NCBI GenBank assembly: GCA_021800315.1
Contig: JAJYZD010000078.1
Span: 1 to 14,120, forward strand
Length of the DNA stretch: 14,120 bases
Reading direction: 5' to 3'
DNA from: Bacillota bacterium
GTDB taxonomy: Bacteria > Bacillota > Desulfotomaculia > Desulfotomaculales > JAJYZD01
The notes under the pieces are model-generated. The model saw nothing but the letters and a program-made list of their open reading frames with translations. It did not search any database and was not told the origin of the DNA. Below, piece after piece: positions 7,135 through 14,120 of the stretch (its first letter is position 1; each line of letters starts with the position of its first letter). The translations under genes and the position numbers were made by a program.

Positions 7135-7252
7135 TGAATAAACCCCCTTGTCGGTATATTCCCATTGGGACAGACGCATCCGTTGCCCTGTAACCCCCAC
7201 GGACTTTGGGTTGCCTGAACCTTTCGGGCTGTCCGGGCTGATTACACCCGGC
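7135..7252 (-). promoter_or_regulatory. Structured leader of the downstream stalk-domain gene (unassigned)
   Basis: The leader can form competing helices, given in plus coordinates: CCGGG/CCCGG (7233-7237 with 7247-7251), CGGAC/GTCCG (7200-7204 with 7231-7235, enclosing GGTT/AACC at 7209-7212 and 7218-7221), and TCCGT/ACGGA (7179-7183 with 7199-7203). Each excludes its neighbour by sharing bases, as in attenuators. It matches no riboswitch consensus known to me, and chance pairing in GC-rich DNA is possible. Confidence 0.3.
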
Positions 7253-7258
7253 AAACTT

Positions 7259-7292
7259 GCGGGGCCCGGATTCCCGCTCATCCGGGCCCCGC
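7259..7292 (-). terminator. Strong 12-bp hairpin between the two stalk-domain genes
   Basis: GCGGGGCCCGGA (7259-7270) and TCCGGGCCCCGC (7281-7292) are perfect complements with a 10-nt loop, 20 bp past the stop of the upstream stalk gene. On the minus strand the following bases are AAGTTTGCC, so the U-tract is poor. It may be a partial terminator or an mRNA-stabilising stem that separates expression of the two paralogues. Confidence 0.55.
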
Positions 7293-7312
7293 TTTCCGAG
7301 ACCGCCGTTAGC

Positions 7313-9148
7313 TTAGCTGGCCATATACTGCAGGAGGTTCGCCGGCCAGTTAAAGATGATGGTCGCGCCCGCCGTTTGACCACTGCTGATTTGGACCTGG
7401 AAGGGTTGGTTCTTATTGAGTTGGTCGGCAAACAGGGCAAAGGTCCAGGTGTTGCCGCTCTGAGAGATTTCAGACAGGTTCGCCGTTATCGTCTGGCCGT
7501 ACTCCTCGTAACTTTGCCCGACGCTCACATTGGATACGCCGGCCGGGGCATTGACGGTCACGGTAACTTCGATGGTCCCGTTAACCCCGCCGTCGGCGAG
7601 GCTGGCGTCGGCTGTTACGTCCAGGCCGTTGCCGGTGTAATGGTCACCGTCGGCGGTGAACGTGCCGGAGGGGGTCGTGGCCGGACTCGGGGTCGGGTTA
7701 GGAGTCGGAGTGGGTGTCGGAGTGGGAGTCGGAGATGGCTGGTTACCCTCCGGTGGGTTATTCGTACCTTGCCCCGGCGCCGTAGCAGGATTAATGTAGA
7801 AGTAGTAGTTGCCAAAGGTAACCTTAGTGGTGCTGGGATCGTAGGAAACATTTTCTCCCAGGGCTTCGGCGGCAAATCTCAAGGGAACGTATGTGCGACC
7901 GTTTTGAATAAAGGGGGCATCGTCCAATTGCTGTTGGTTCCCATTGATATATGCATTAGTGTTGCCGATTTGCAACTTTATGGTGGTACTGCCCTTCGTC
8001 GCCGTTACCACTTGATACTCTCCATCCCACTCAACTGTCGCACCGAGGGCTTCGAAGAGTTCCCTCATGGGAACAAATGTACGTCCATGCAGAACGACCG
8101 GCTGGTCGGTTAGATTAAGGAGTTGAGGCCCTGCGGAGGGAATCGGGGAAGAGCCGGGCGCAGGGGCTGTGGCCGGCTGGGACGACGGGGCCTGCGGACC
8201 TATAATATAGGTGAATTGGACCGAATCGCCGGAAACCGTGCTGAGTTGTACCAAAACGTAGTGGCCGCTAGCGCTTTGGAAGATCAGGTCGGTAGAGTTG
8301 TCGGCCGAAGAAATCGTCGCCACTTGCTGACTAGGAACATCTGACGAATAACTGCCGTCCTGTCCTTGCTTCATGACGGCGAAATCACCGGAGAGAATCA
8401 GTTCGCCGCTTGAGTCGGTGCTGACGGAGATATCTCCGGCGGAACCGGACGTTTCCTGGCCGGATTGGAAGCTGAAGCCACCCCCGGCGGTGGTGATGGT
8501 ACCGCTTGCCGCCTCACTCTGGAAAATCTCCTGTTGGCCCCCGACGGAGACGGTTATTGTCTGGGAACCAGAGGGCGTCTGCGGGGTGGGTTCCTGGGTA
8601 ACGGTCGGTTCTGGAGTGACGGTCGGTTGAGTGCTGGGCTGGGCAATCGGTTGAACGGTACCAGCCTGGTAATTAAACGCAACGGATTCGGGGGAAGCGG
8701 CGGTGATGTTTACCAGGTAATAGCTACCGCCGCCGGTGAGCACCACCAATTGGTCGCCGACGGCTACGGTGACCGTGGCCTGGGTAGGGGCGGCGGACAG
8801 GTCCCCGCTCTGGGGCAGGATGGTCACGTTGCCGGAAAGGGCGGGCTGGCCGTTGGCGTCGGTGCCGAAGGAGAGATCCGGATTGCCGCTCCAGCCGCTC
8901 GTCTCTTGACCGGAAGAGAAATTGAAGCCTGGGTTGATCAAGTCGTAGCCGCCACCAGAGGTCACGATGCTGGCGGTGGCCGTCGGCCCCGGGAAGCTCA
9001 ACTGTTCATTTCCCATCGTGACGACGGTTGTACTACCGGAGGTGCCGGCCAGGGCGGTACCTGCCCCGGAAAGGATCACGAGCAAGAGCGAAGCGGCCGC
9101 TAGGCTGGAGAGAAGGATTCGAAAAAGACCCGACCGATTGTGAAACAT
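7313..9148 (-). CDS. Secreted stalk-domain protein with Pro/Thr linker and beta-rich C-terminal domain
   Basis: The 611-aa paralogue of the next gene downstream has a signal peptide (MFHNRSGLFR, hydrophobic core, cleavage near GTALAG), then two beta-rich repeats with SSGQETSGW and SFQSGQETSG signatures, separated by a TPEPTVTQEPTPQ linker. Paired stalk motifs occupy about 345-460 (VVLHGRTFVPMRELFEALGA and GRTYVPLRFAAEALGENVSY). A PTPTPT linker leads to a separate domain at about 495-611 with the alternating pattern of an Ig/fibronectin-like fold (IEVTVTVNAPAGVSNVSVG), ending LLQYMAS. The middle unique region and Gly/Ser tail of the paralogue are absent. AAGGAGG lies 7 nt before the ATG, a very strong site. 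The role is probably structural or adhesive at the cell surface or S-layer; no enzymatic motif is seen. Confidence 0.92.
   Translation of the reverse strand: MFHNRSGLFRILLSSLAAASLLLVILSGAGTALAGTSGSTTVVTMGNEQLSFPGPTATASIVTSGGGYDLINPGFNFSSGQETSGWSGNPDLSFGTDANGQPALSGNVTILPQSGDLSAAPTQATVTVAVGDQLVVLTGGGSYYLVNITAASPESVAFNYQAGTVQPIAQPSTQPTVTPEPTVTQEPTPQTPSGSQTITVSVGGQQEIFQSEAASGTITTAGGGFSFQSGQETSGSAGDISVSTDSSGELILSGDFAVMKQGQDGSYSSDVPSQQVATISSADNSTDLIFQSASGHYVLVQLSTVSGDSVQFTYIIGPQAPSSQPATAPAPGSSPIPSAGPQLLNLTDQPVVLHGRTFVPMRELFEALGATVEWDGEYQVVTATKGSTTIKLQIGNTNAYINGNQQQLDDAPFIQNGRTYVPLRFAAEALGENVSYDPSTTKVTFGNYYFYINPATAPGQGTNNPPEGNQPSPTPTPTPTPTPNPTPSPATTPSGTFTADGDHYTGNGLDVTADASLADGGVNGTIEVTVTVNAPAGVSNVSVGQSYEEYGQTITANLSEISQSGNTWTFALFADQLNKNQPFQVQISSGQTAGATIIFNWPANLLQYMAS
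7683..7738. repeat. Short-period repeat coding the Pro-Thr linker
   Basis: About nine imperfect GGAGTC/GGTGTC-type hexamers encode alternating Pro-Thr on the minus strand. Such tracts vary in copy number by slippage and make extended linkers in surface proteins. A comparable 12-bp tract coding TQQP lies near 6605-6650 in the paralogue. Confidence 0.7.
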
Positions 9149-9310
9149 CGATTAACCTCCTTGTAAATATCTCCTGTGTCCGGGACCATTTCCTTCTTAT
9201 TCGGCAATTACCGCCCCCTGATTCAGTGGCGTTCATGGCTGGATTAACCTTCCGGAGGTGCACATAGGTAAATATGCTTCTGTGCGGTGACCCATGAATT
9301 GGATCGACCA

Positions 9311-9709
9311 TCACCCCTGATAGCCAACCACGGATAAGAAATCCTCCAGGAACTCACGCCTTTGCCGCTTATGCAGGTTCGTCAGCGACACTGCATACCT
9401 CTTCTGTCCTTTTCCGTCGTTATACATAAATTCCACTTTCTTTGTCGTCGACCTCGTGATTGTTATGGCGGGCAGACTCAGATTTGCATATTTTCGGCCC
9501 CTGTCAAGCACGAGAGTGCCATCGCCTATTAACGCATAAGGCCTTTTCAATTTGCCAAACCAGCTCACAAATCCTGACCCTGCAAATGCAAACCACAGAA
9601 TAGACTGGTAATCCTTAAAAACAATGCCAAGGATCAAGCCAAGAGAAAATATTACGGTTCCAATGATCATAATTGTCTTATAAACCTGATTCCTACTATA
9701 AGCCTTCAC
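9311..9709 (-). CDS. Small membrane protein with probable bacterial-PH-like domain
   Basis: The 132-aa protein has two adjacent hydrophobic segments (IMIIGTVIFSLGLILGIVF at about 13-31 and ILWFAFAGSGFVSWF at about 37-51). A basic, beta-rich soluble part follows (LIGDGTLVLDRGRKYANLSL, then KKVEFMYNDGKGQKRYAVSL) and a terminal helix (RREFLEDFLSVVG). Two helices followed by this strand pattern resemble bacterial PH-like (bPH) membrane proteins, whose roles are mostly unknown. The match is by pattern only. The GTG start at 9709 has a modest GGGG 8 nt upstream. It lies 162 bp upstream of the stalk gene on the same strand and may be co-transcribed. Its AT content is higher than that of its neighbours. 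Confidence 0.75.
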   Translation of the reverse strand: MKAYSRNQVYKTIMIIGTVIFSLGLILGIVFKDYQSILWFAFAGSGFVSWFGKLKRPYALIGDGTLVLDRGRKYANLSLPAITITRSTTKKVEFMYNDGKGQKRYAVSLTNLHKRQRREFLEDFLSVVGYQG

Positions 9710-10306
9710 AATGCATACCCCTATCTTCCTTCTTCTTCACCTGGTTTGTGTATCACCGAAAAACCGCCTCCCGACACCTCCCACCAGCGTGCTTAACCGG
9801 GGATCCGTGGTAACGGAAGGCACCGGAAACCGCCGAAGAGATATTCCGGACCCGGACCGGGACCACGGACGTGGCGTCGTTTTTCAATCATTCTACACGC
9901 GCCCCGGCGGGCTCCGTAACTACCATTGTTAATAGAATCGCGGTCGCAACTCCCCATTAATAAAGATAGGGAGGCAGTCGTAACGGGCTCCGGAAGGTCT
10001 TTCACCCCATAGTTCCTTCCAGACGGGGGTGGGAAACGGTGCCGCGCCCCGGAGCATCTTCCCGGAAAGCCCCGCAACCGGCCTCCCGGGAGGATTTCAC
10101 CCGGGTTCAGCGAATAGGTTGGGTGTCACCAGACCAGCTAACCTTCCGCCAGGGGTTTCCTCCTGTCCATATGTTCCGGTCTTCGCTCGCCTCGCTGGCT
10201 TTCATTCCACCTGCCGGCCGGTCACCGCGATCCGCTCCCGGCTATCTTGACTGCGTGCAAAAAATGGTTTCCCGCTCTACTGGGTTGAGAAAAAGAGGGA
10301 CTCGTG
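9710..10306. other. Intergenic stretch without a convincing gene
   Basis: About 600 bp between divergent genes. Short open frames on both strands lack ribosome-binding sites and family resemblance. Visible structure: TCCGT-GGTA-ACGGA (9804-9817), GGAAGG/CCTTCC flanking a 17-nt loop (about 9994-10022), and the 12-bp palindrome CCTCCCGGGAGG (10082-10093). A TTGACT at 10247-10252 has no good -10 partner, so the promoter of the downstream gene was not located. Confidence 0.5.
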
Positions 10307-13204
10307 ATGCTTGAGGCGACCAACACAACCGGAACCCGATCCTACTGGCTTCAGACGGCCAGGAGAATCTTTGCCCGCATCCCCGGCGTGCTGGCCCGTT
10401 ACGAGGCGACCATGGATCCCGCCCTGCGCCTGGAGGAAGATCCCGACGCCGGTTACCCTTATTACGACCTGGATCGGCATCTGATCCGTCTCAATATCCC
10501 CGATGCCGAAACAATCCTGGGAGCGCTCTTTTGGCGCTTCCTCGCGGCCGCCATGGGCACGTCCCCGGTTACCGCCGCCATCGCCCTCTACCGCTGGCAG
10601 TTGCCCTACCTCCTGGGACACGAGGTTGGCCACCACCTTAGACAGCGCTACGGCGCCTGGAGCGGGAACCACTGGATCGAGGAACACGTGGCCAACAGCA
10701 TAGGCTTTGCGCTCGCGCGGCAATTCCCCCATTTCCAGAAGAACATGGCAACCATGAGGCCGCAGGTCATTACGCTGGCGCGGAAACTGAGTACCGCTGG
10801 CGGCCCGTATTTGTCAGGCAGTTACCGGGACATTGGGGATGTCCTGGTAACTGAAGGTCTGGCCAGCGCGGAAGAGGTCATGGCCGCCCGACGTCTTGGA
10901 CTCCAAACCGGGACATCGTCCGTTGACATCCTGACGGCCGCCGGACTCAGATGGGAGGCCTTAGCCAGGGCGACATCGGACCAGGCTGCCTCGGCCAGCC
11001 ACCTTAACGATAACTACCTCGGCAACCTTCTCGAATACGCGGCCTTCCAAATGAATTGGTTCGCCAACCTGCTCTCCACGCCGGACCCGCCCGACCTGGG
11101 CGCCGTTTTGGAACATCACTTGCTGACCCCCGACTGGGAAAAGCGGCGACACCATGCGTCGCTACTCTTTCTCCAGCGCACGGTAGCCAGAGACGACCAC
11201 CTGGCCCCCGCCGCCGCCCAGGTACTGGTGCAAGAAGCCGGACCAAAAGCCGCCCCATGGCTTCTCGCCCATTTCCCGGACCGGTCCCCGGCGGCGCAGG
11301 CCGGCATCATTCTGGCCATGGCCTTGTTGCCGCCGGAGGCGGCCATCCTGAACGCTTGCCGGAACATTGCCTCGACCCCTGGCGGGGACGCCGAACTTGT
11401 CACGGCAGCCCGGCTTTACCTCTTGCGCCACCAACCGTCCGCCCTTATTGACGGGGCCGACGAGAGTACCGTGTGGTCCGGTCTGGGATGCCTGGCCATG
11501 CCCGGCCGGCAGGGCGAGGGAAAGGCTATCCTGGAACAGGCCCTTTTAACCGATGGGGCTTCGGTGCTGGAGCCGCTGGGCAAAGCCGTCGCCGTGGTCC
11601 CGGCGGCCTTGTCGCCGATACCGTGGGCCGACTGGTTAGCCCCCTTCCTGGATAAGGATGGACCCCCGGGCAACTCCGGACCGGCCCTGACCGTCTTACG
11701 GCTCCTCGCTCATTCAGCCGTACCCCGGGCCGCCGTCGAAAGGCTGGCCGAGCGATTGGTCACATGGGTGGTCTCGCCGCTCCCGGGCGTGCGGCGGGCC
11801 GCCCTGGCCGCCTTGGCCCCCCTGCCGGCTACGCGCCGGCGGGAGCTTTTCCTTCCTGTCCTGGCCACGCTGACCGACACGGCCACCCGGGCAGCCGGGT
11901 TGGCTGACCTAGCCCGCCGCCTCTCCCCGGCAGCGCCCTACCTCGCCGAAGCGCTGGATGATGCACGGCGCTGGCGGATTGCCGCCACCATGGACATAGT
12001 CGCAGCAATGGCCGATTCCGAACTGGCACCGGCGTTTGCAGCCGCCCTGGCGGCAAACGCCCCGGACAAAGCCCTGGCCGAAAAGCTTCTGGGCACCTTG
12101 CTTCCGTCCGATATTCACATGTCCGTGCTGCGCCTTTTGGAGAATGGAAAGGGTTCCAGGGTAGCGGCCGGAAAGATGGGGCCAGCGACTTTCCGGGACG
12201 CGGTTGGTGCCTTTCCGGATGCCCTGGTTACGGCAGCCGCGGCCTCCGGGCCGACCAGGAGATCGTCTCCCCCGGCGGAGGAACTCAACCTGCAAACCGT
12301 CGCCTGCCTGCGATCTGTGCCCCTCTTTGCCGGTCTCACGCTGCACGAACTGGAGCCGTTGGCCCGGATTGCCGGTTTGCGCCGCTACCGGCAGGGCGAG
12401 CGTCCTTTCACCGCCGGGGAACCGAATCATGCCCTTTGGGCGCTGATTGAAGGCGAGTTGGAACTGGTTCCGGAAAGTGGCGGGGGCCAGCCGGCGGTTC
12501 TGCGGCCCGGCCAGGTTTTTGGGGAGGTTTCCTTTTTGAACGGGCAAGCCCTGGCAGTTTCAGCCCGTTGCCTCAAAGACTGCCGTTTCTTGCGGCTGGA
12601 AGCCCTGCCCTTCGAAAGCTTCTGTCTGGAAGACCACGATTTGCTCATGCACCTGGGAAAACATCTTGCCCAGCGCCTGCGGGAGCAACCGGATCACCGG
12701 CGCGCCCGGCAGCCGGGCGGTACCCTGCCGGGCCACCGCCATCATCAACCGGCCCAGGCCATCCCAACAACGGCGCAACCATATACACGGCCGGAAAAAC
12801 TGGTCCACCTGGCCGGTCTGGATCTCTTTCGTGCCTGTACCGGCGCGATTAAGGTAGACCTTCTGGATGCCATGGTCACCATGGACTTTTCCCCCGGAGA
12901 GGCGGTAGCCACAGCCAGAAAAACCAAGCCACACCTCTGGCTCATCGTCCAGGGGTACGTCGTCCTCACGGGCAACCCCTGGCTCGAAGGCCTCCGGTTG
13001 GGTCCGGGGGAAAGCTTCGGCGAAGCGGGTCTCCTCGACGGCCGGCCGGAGTCCTGGTCCGCCTTGGCCGGAAGTCACTGTCGAATCCTCAGCCTGCCCC
13101 ATACCGATATGGTCAATTTTGCCCAACGTAATCCGCAACTGCTCCTGGAAACGGTGCGCACGGTCAGCCGGTGGCTACCGGAAAGCGGGCTTTTCCCGCA
13201 ATGA
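10307..13204 (+). CDS. Multidomain protein: HEXXH metalloprotease-like, MshEN-like, helical repeats, two cNMP-binding-like domains
   Basis: The 965-aa protein has no signal peptide or obvious membrane helix. Near the N-terminus LLGHEVGHHLRQRYG holds an HEXXH zinc motif (H105, E106, H109), with WIEEHVAN (E125/E126) as possible third ligand, the gluzincin arrangement. Residues about 173-232 (DIGDVLVTEGLASAEEVMAA, then SSVDILTAAG) resemble the MshEN/GspE N-terminal domain, which in some proteins binds c-di-GMP. A long Ala/Leu-rich helical array (about 250-620) looks like HEAT repeats. Two CAP_ED-type domains follow: about 668-788 (FGEVSFLNG, E740) and about 838-958 (FGEAGLLDG, E906). Both keep the Gly-Glu of the phosphate-binding cassette but lack the usual PRxA arginine pattern, so ligand binding is doubtful. 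No DNA-binding helix is seen. The ATG at 10307 has GAGGG 7 nt upstream; a GTG directly before it is the alternative. A regulatory or proteolytic signalling role is inferred only. Confidence 0.85.
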   Translation: MLEATNTTGTRSYWLQTARRIFARIPGVLARYEATMDPALRLEEDPDAGYPYYDLDRHLIRLNIPDAETILGALFWRFLAAAMGTSPVTAAIALYRWQLPYLLGHEVGHHLRQRYGAWSGNHWIEEHVANSIGFALARQFPHFQKNMATMRPQVITLARKLSTAGGPYLSGSYRDIGDVLVTEGLASAEEVMAARRLGLQTGTSSVDILTAAGLRWEALARATSDQAASASHLNDNYLGNLLEYAAFQMNWFANLLSTPDPPDLGAVLEHHLLTPDWEKRRHHASLLFLQRTVARDDHLAPAAAQVLVQEAGPKAAPWLLAHFPDRSPAAQAGIILAMALLPPEAAILNACRNIASTPGGDAELVTAARLYLLRHQPSALIDGADESTVWSGLGCLAMPGRQGEGKAILEQALLTDGASVLEPLGKAVAVVPAALSPIPWADWLAPFLDKDGPPGNSGPALTVLRLLAHSAVPRAAVERLAERLVTWVVSPLPGVRRAALAALAPLPATRRRELFLPVLATLTDTATRAAGLADLARRLSPAAPYLAEALDDARRWRIAATMDIVAAMADSELAPAFAAALAANAPDKALAEKLLGTLLPSDIHMSVLRLLENGKGSRVAAGKMGPATFRDAVGAFPDALVTAAAASGPTRRSSPPAEELNLQTVACLRSVPLFAGLTLHELEPLARIAGLRRYRQGERPFTAGEPNHALWALIEGELELVPESGGGQPAVLRPGQVFGEVSFLNGQALAVSARCLKDCRFLRLEALPFESFCLEDHDLLMHLGKHLAQRLREQPDHRRARQPGGTLPGHRHHQPAQAIPTTAQPYTRPEKLVHLAGLDLFRACTGAIKVDLLDAMVTMDFSPGEAVATARKTKPHLWLIVQGYVVLTGNPWLEGLRLGPGESFGEAGLLDGRPESWSALAGSHCRILSLPHTDMVNFAQRNPQLLLETVRTVSRWLPESGLFPQ

Positions 13205-13243
13205 TTCCCTGGTTTCCCACATAGAAAAAATCCGCCGTTTTTC

Positions 13244-14120
13244 CTAAACGATGCGCAAACGGTCCAGTAAAGCGGCTAAAAAGGGCTCACCGGTACCCCG
13301 GGTCATTTGCAGGTGGCCCGCGGCCTCCCGGCGTAGCGCCGAAGCCCGCAGGGCACAGTAAATCAGGGAACCGTGACTGGTAAGAAAATCCCGTACGCCG
13401 GCCTGCTGTTCCAGGCTAACCGGCGTGTTCAGCAAGCGGAGCAGGGTTACCCGCCCGCTCCCGGAGGCCGACCAAAGAGCGTGTACCACCGGCAAAGTCC
13501 GCCGCCCGTTGGCCAGGTCCGGACTCTCCTTTTTGCCCCAGATGTCCTGGCAATCGCTGATCAGTTGCACCGCGGTACCGTAGAGACGTCCGAAGGCCGC
13601 GTAAGCGTCCGCTTCCGGCGCCGGTGCGTCGACCAGGACCGCTCCCGCCCGGCAGCACGCTTCGGCCTCCGCCCCGGTCTTAGCCGCTACCGCGGCCAGA
13701 CAACGCTCCGGATCAGGAGCCGGGTCCCGGGAGGAAAAGACCTCCTCCTGTTGCCCGGCCGCCATGCGCAAGGCACCTTCCGCCAAAACCACGCTCAGGG
13801 CCTGGCGAACCTCCGGTGGCGCCGCGACCCGTTTTAAGGCCAGTTGGGAGAGGGGATACAGGAGGTTGCAGGCGGTCAACACCGCCTGGTCCGGGCCCCA
13901 GGTTTGCCACTGGGCCGGCAGTTCCTGGTCGTTTACATTGTCCAAAAGGTCGGCGCCAAGGTAAAGTAAATGACAGGCGGCGGCAGCCGGCACCGCCGGC
14001 CGCCAATCCCCGGCCGCACCGGCGTGCACCGCCAAGGTCAGTTGCAGCAGGGCTATCAGGGGCTCTCTCTCCGCTTCCTGACGGCCCCGTTCCAAAGCCA
14101 GGCGAAGGGTGGAAGCCTGG
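13244..14120 (-). CDS. Divergent trans-isoprenyl diphosphate synthase-fold protein (partial)
   Basis: The frame is open to the right window edge, so the N-terminus is missing; a TTG at 14095 is the first in-window start candidate but has no clear ribosome-binding site. The protein has the all-helical pattern of polyprenyl synthetases, which condense allylic diphosphates with isopentenyl diphosphate. Numbered from that TTG, the first metal-binding motif reads ADLLDNVND (D49, D52, D56) in place of HDDxxD, and the second QLISDCQD (D181, D184) in place of QxxDDxxD: each lost its first Asp. GQQEEVF (115-120) and NGRRTLPVVHAL (196-207) sit where the family has GQ and K-ATLP motifs. ComQ-type pheromone prenyltransferases also have altered motifs, so that role is conceivable, but no ComX-like peptide or ComP partner is in view. 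It converges on the multidomain gene with 39 bp between stops. Confidence 0.82.
   Translation of the reverse strand, partial: QASTLRLALERGRQEAEREPLIALLQLTLAVHAGAAGDWRPAVPAAAACHLLYLGADLLDNVNDQELPAQWQTWGPDQAVLTACNLLYPLSQLALKRVAAPPEVRQALSVVLAEGALRMAAGQQEEVFSSRDPAPDPERCLAAVAAKTGAEAEACCRAGAVLVDAPAPEADAYAAFGRLYGTAVQLISDCQDIWGKKESPDLANGRRTLPVVHALWSASGSGRVTLLRLLNTPVSLEQQAGVRDFLTSHGSLIYCALRASALRREAAGHLQMTRGTGEPFLAALLDRLRIV

Noticed and set aside
7135..7160. Possible c-di-GMP-I riboswitch (ACAGGGCAA on the minus strand near 7185-7193)
   Set aside because: Only one short consensus string matches. The GAAA tetraloop, GACGCAAAGC segment and receptor are absent.
7135..7440. N-terminal extension of the downstream stalk protein up to 7440
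   Set aside because: It overlaps the end of the upstream gene and its hairpin and places the signal peptide internally. The ATG at 7134 has a well-spaced ribosome-binding site.
9711..10314. Several 70-95 codon open frames on both strands in the gap
   Set aside because: They lack ribosome-binding sites, overlap each other and have the Arg/Pro/Gly-rich content typical of spurious frames in GC-rich DNA.
13205..13243. A-run/T-run around GCCG between the convergent genes as a bidirectional terminator
   Set aside because: The possible stem is A-T only and short. It could help end both transcripts, but cannot be supported as a hairpin terminator.

Overview
The window looks like chromosomal DNA from a moderately GC-rich Clostridia-type Firmicute (Desulfotomaculum/Pelotomaculum-like). 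This is inferred from AGGAGG-type ribosome-binding sites, two exported proteins with copper-amine-oxidase-N-like 'stalk' domains, an S-layer-homology (SLH) remnant and a TTGACA/TATAAT promoter. No rRNA, tRNA or CRISPR array was seen.

Left part (1-3400) is a mobile and decayed zone. It holds the truncated start of an AbiEi-type antitoxin gene (minus strand), then an IS200/IS605-type element (about 430-2968). The element has a consensus promoter, a tnpA broken by an in-frame ochre codon between its HUH motif and catalytic tyrosine, an intact 576-aa tnpB with no visible zinc finger, and a structured non-coding tail that looks like an omega RNA. Matching imperfect hairpins lie at the two ends. 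Right of the element is an SLH fragment without its N-terminus, followed by an intrinsic terminator.

Middle part (3500-9710) is cell-envelope and transport, all on the minus strand: an MFS transporter, two tandem paralogous secreted stalk-domain proteins with divergent C-termini, and a small membrane protein with a probable bacterial-PH-like tail. A 178-nt leader with mutually exclusive helices precedes the downstream stalk gene. The stretch 9710-10306 has no convincing gene.

Right part (10307-14120) has two convergent genes 39 bp apart. One is a 965-aa multidomain protein joining an HEXXH metalloprotease-like domain, an MshEN/GspE-N-like segment, a helical-repeat array and two degenerate cyclic-nucleotide-binding-like domains. 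The other is a divergent trans-isoprenyl-diphosphate-synthase-fold protein that runs off the right edge. The multidomain protein is the best candidate for something undescribed; its function cannot be assigned from sequence alone.
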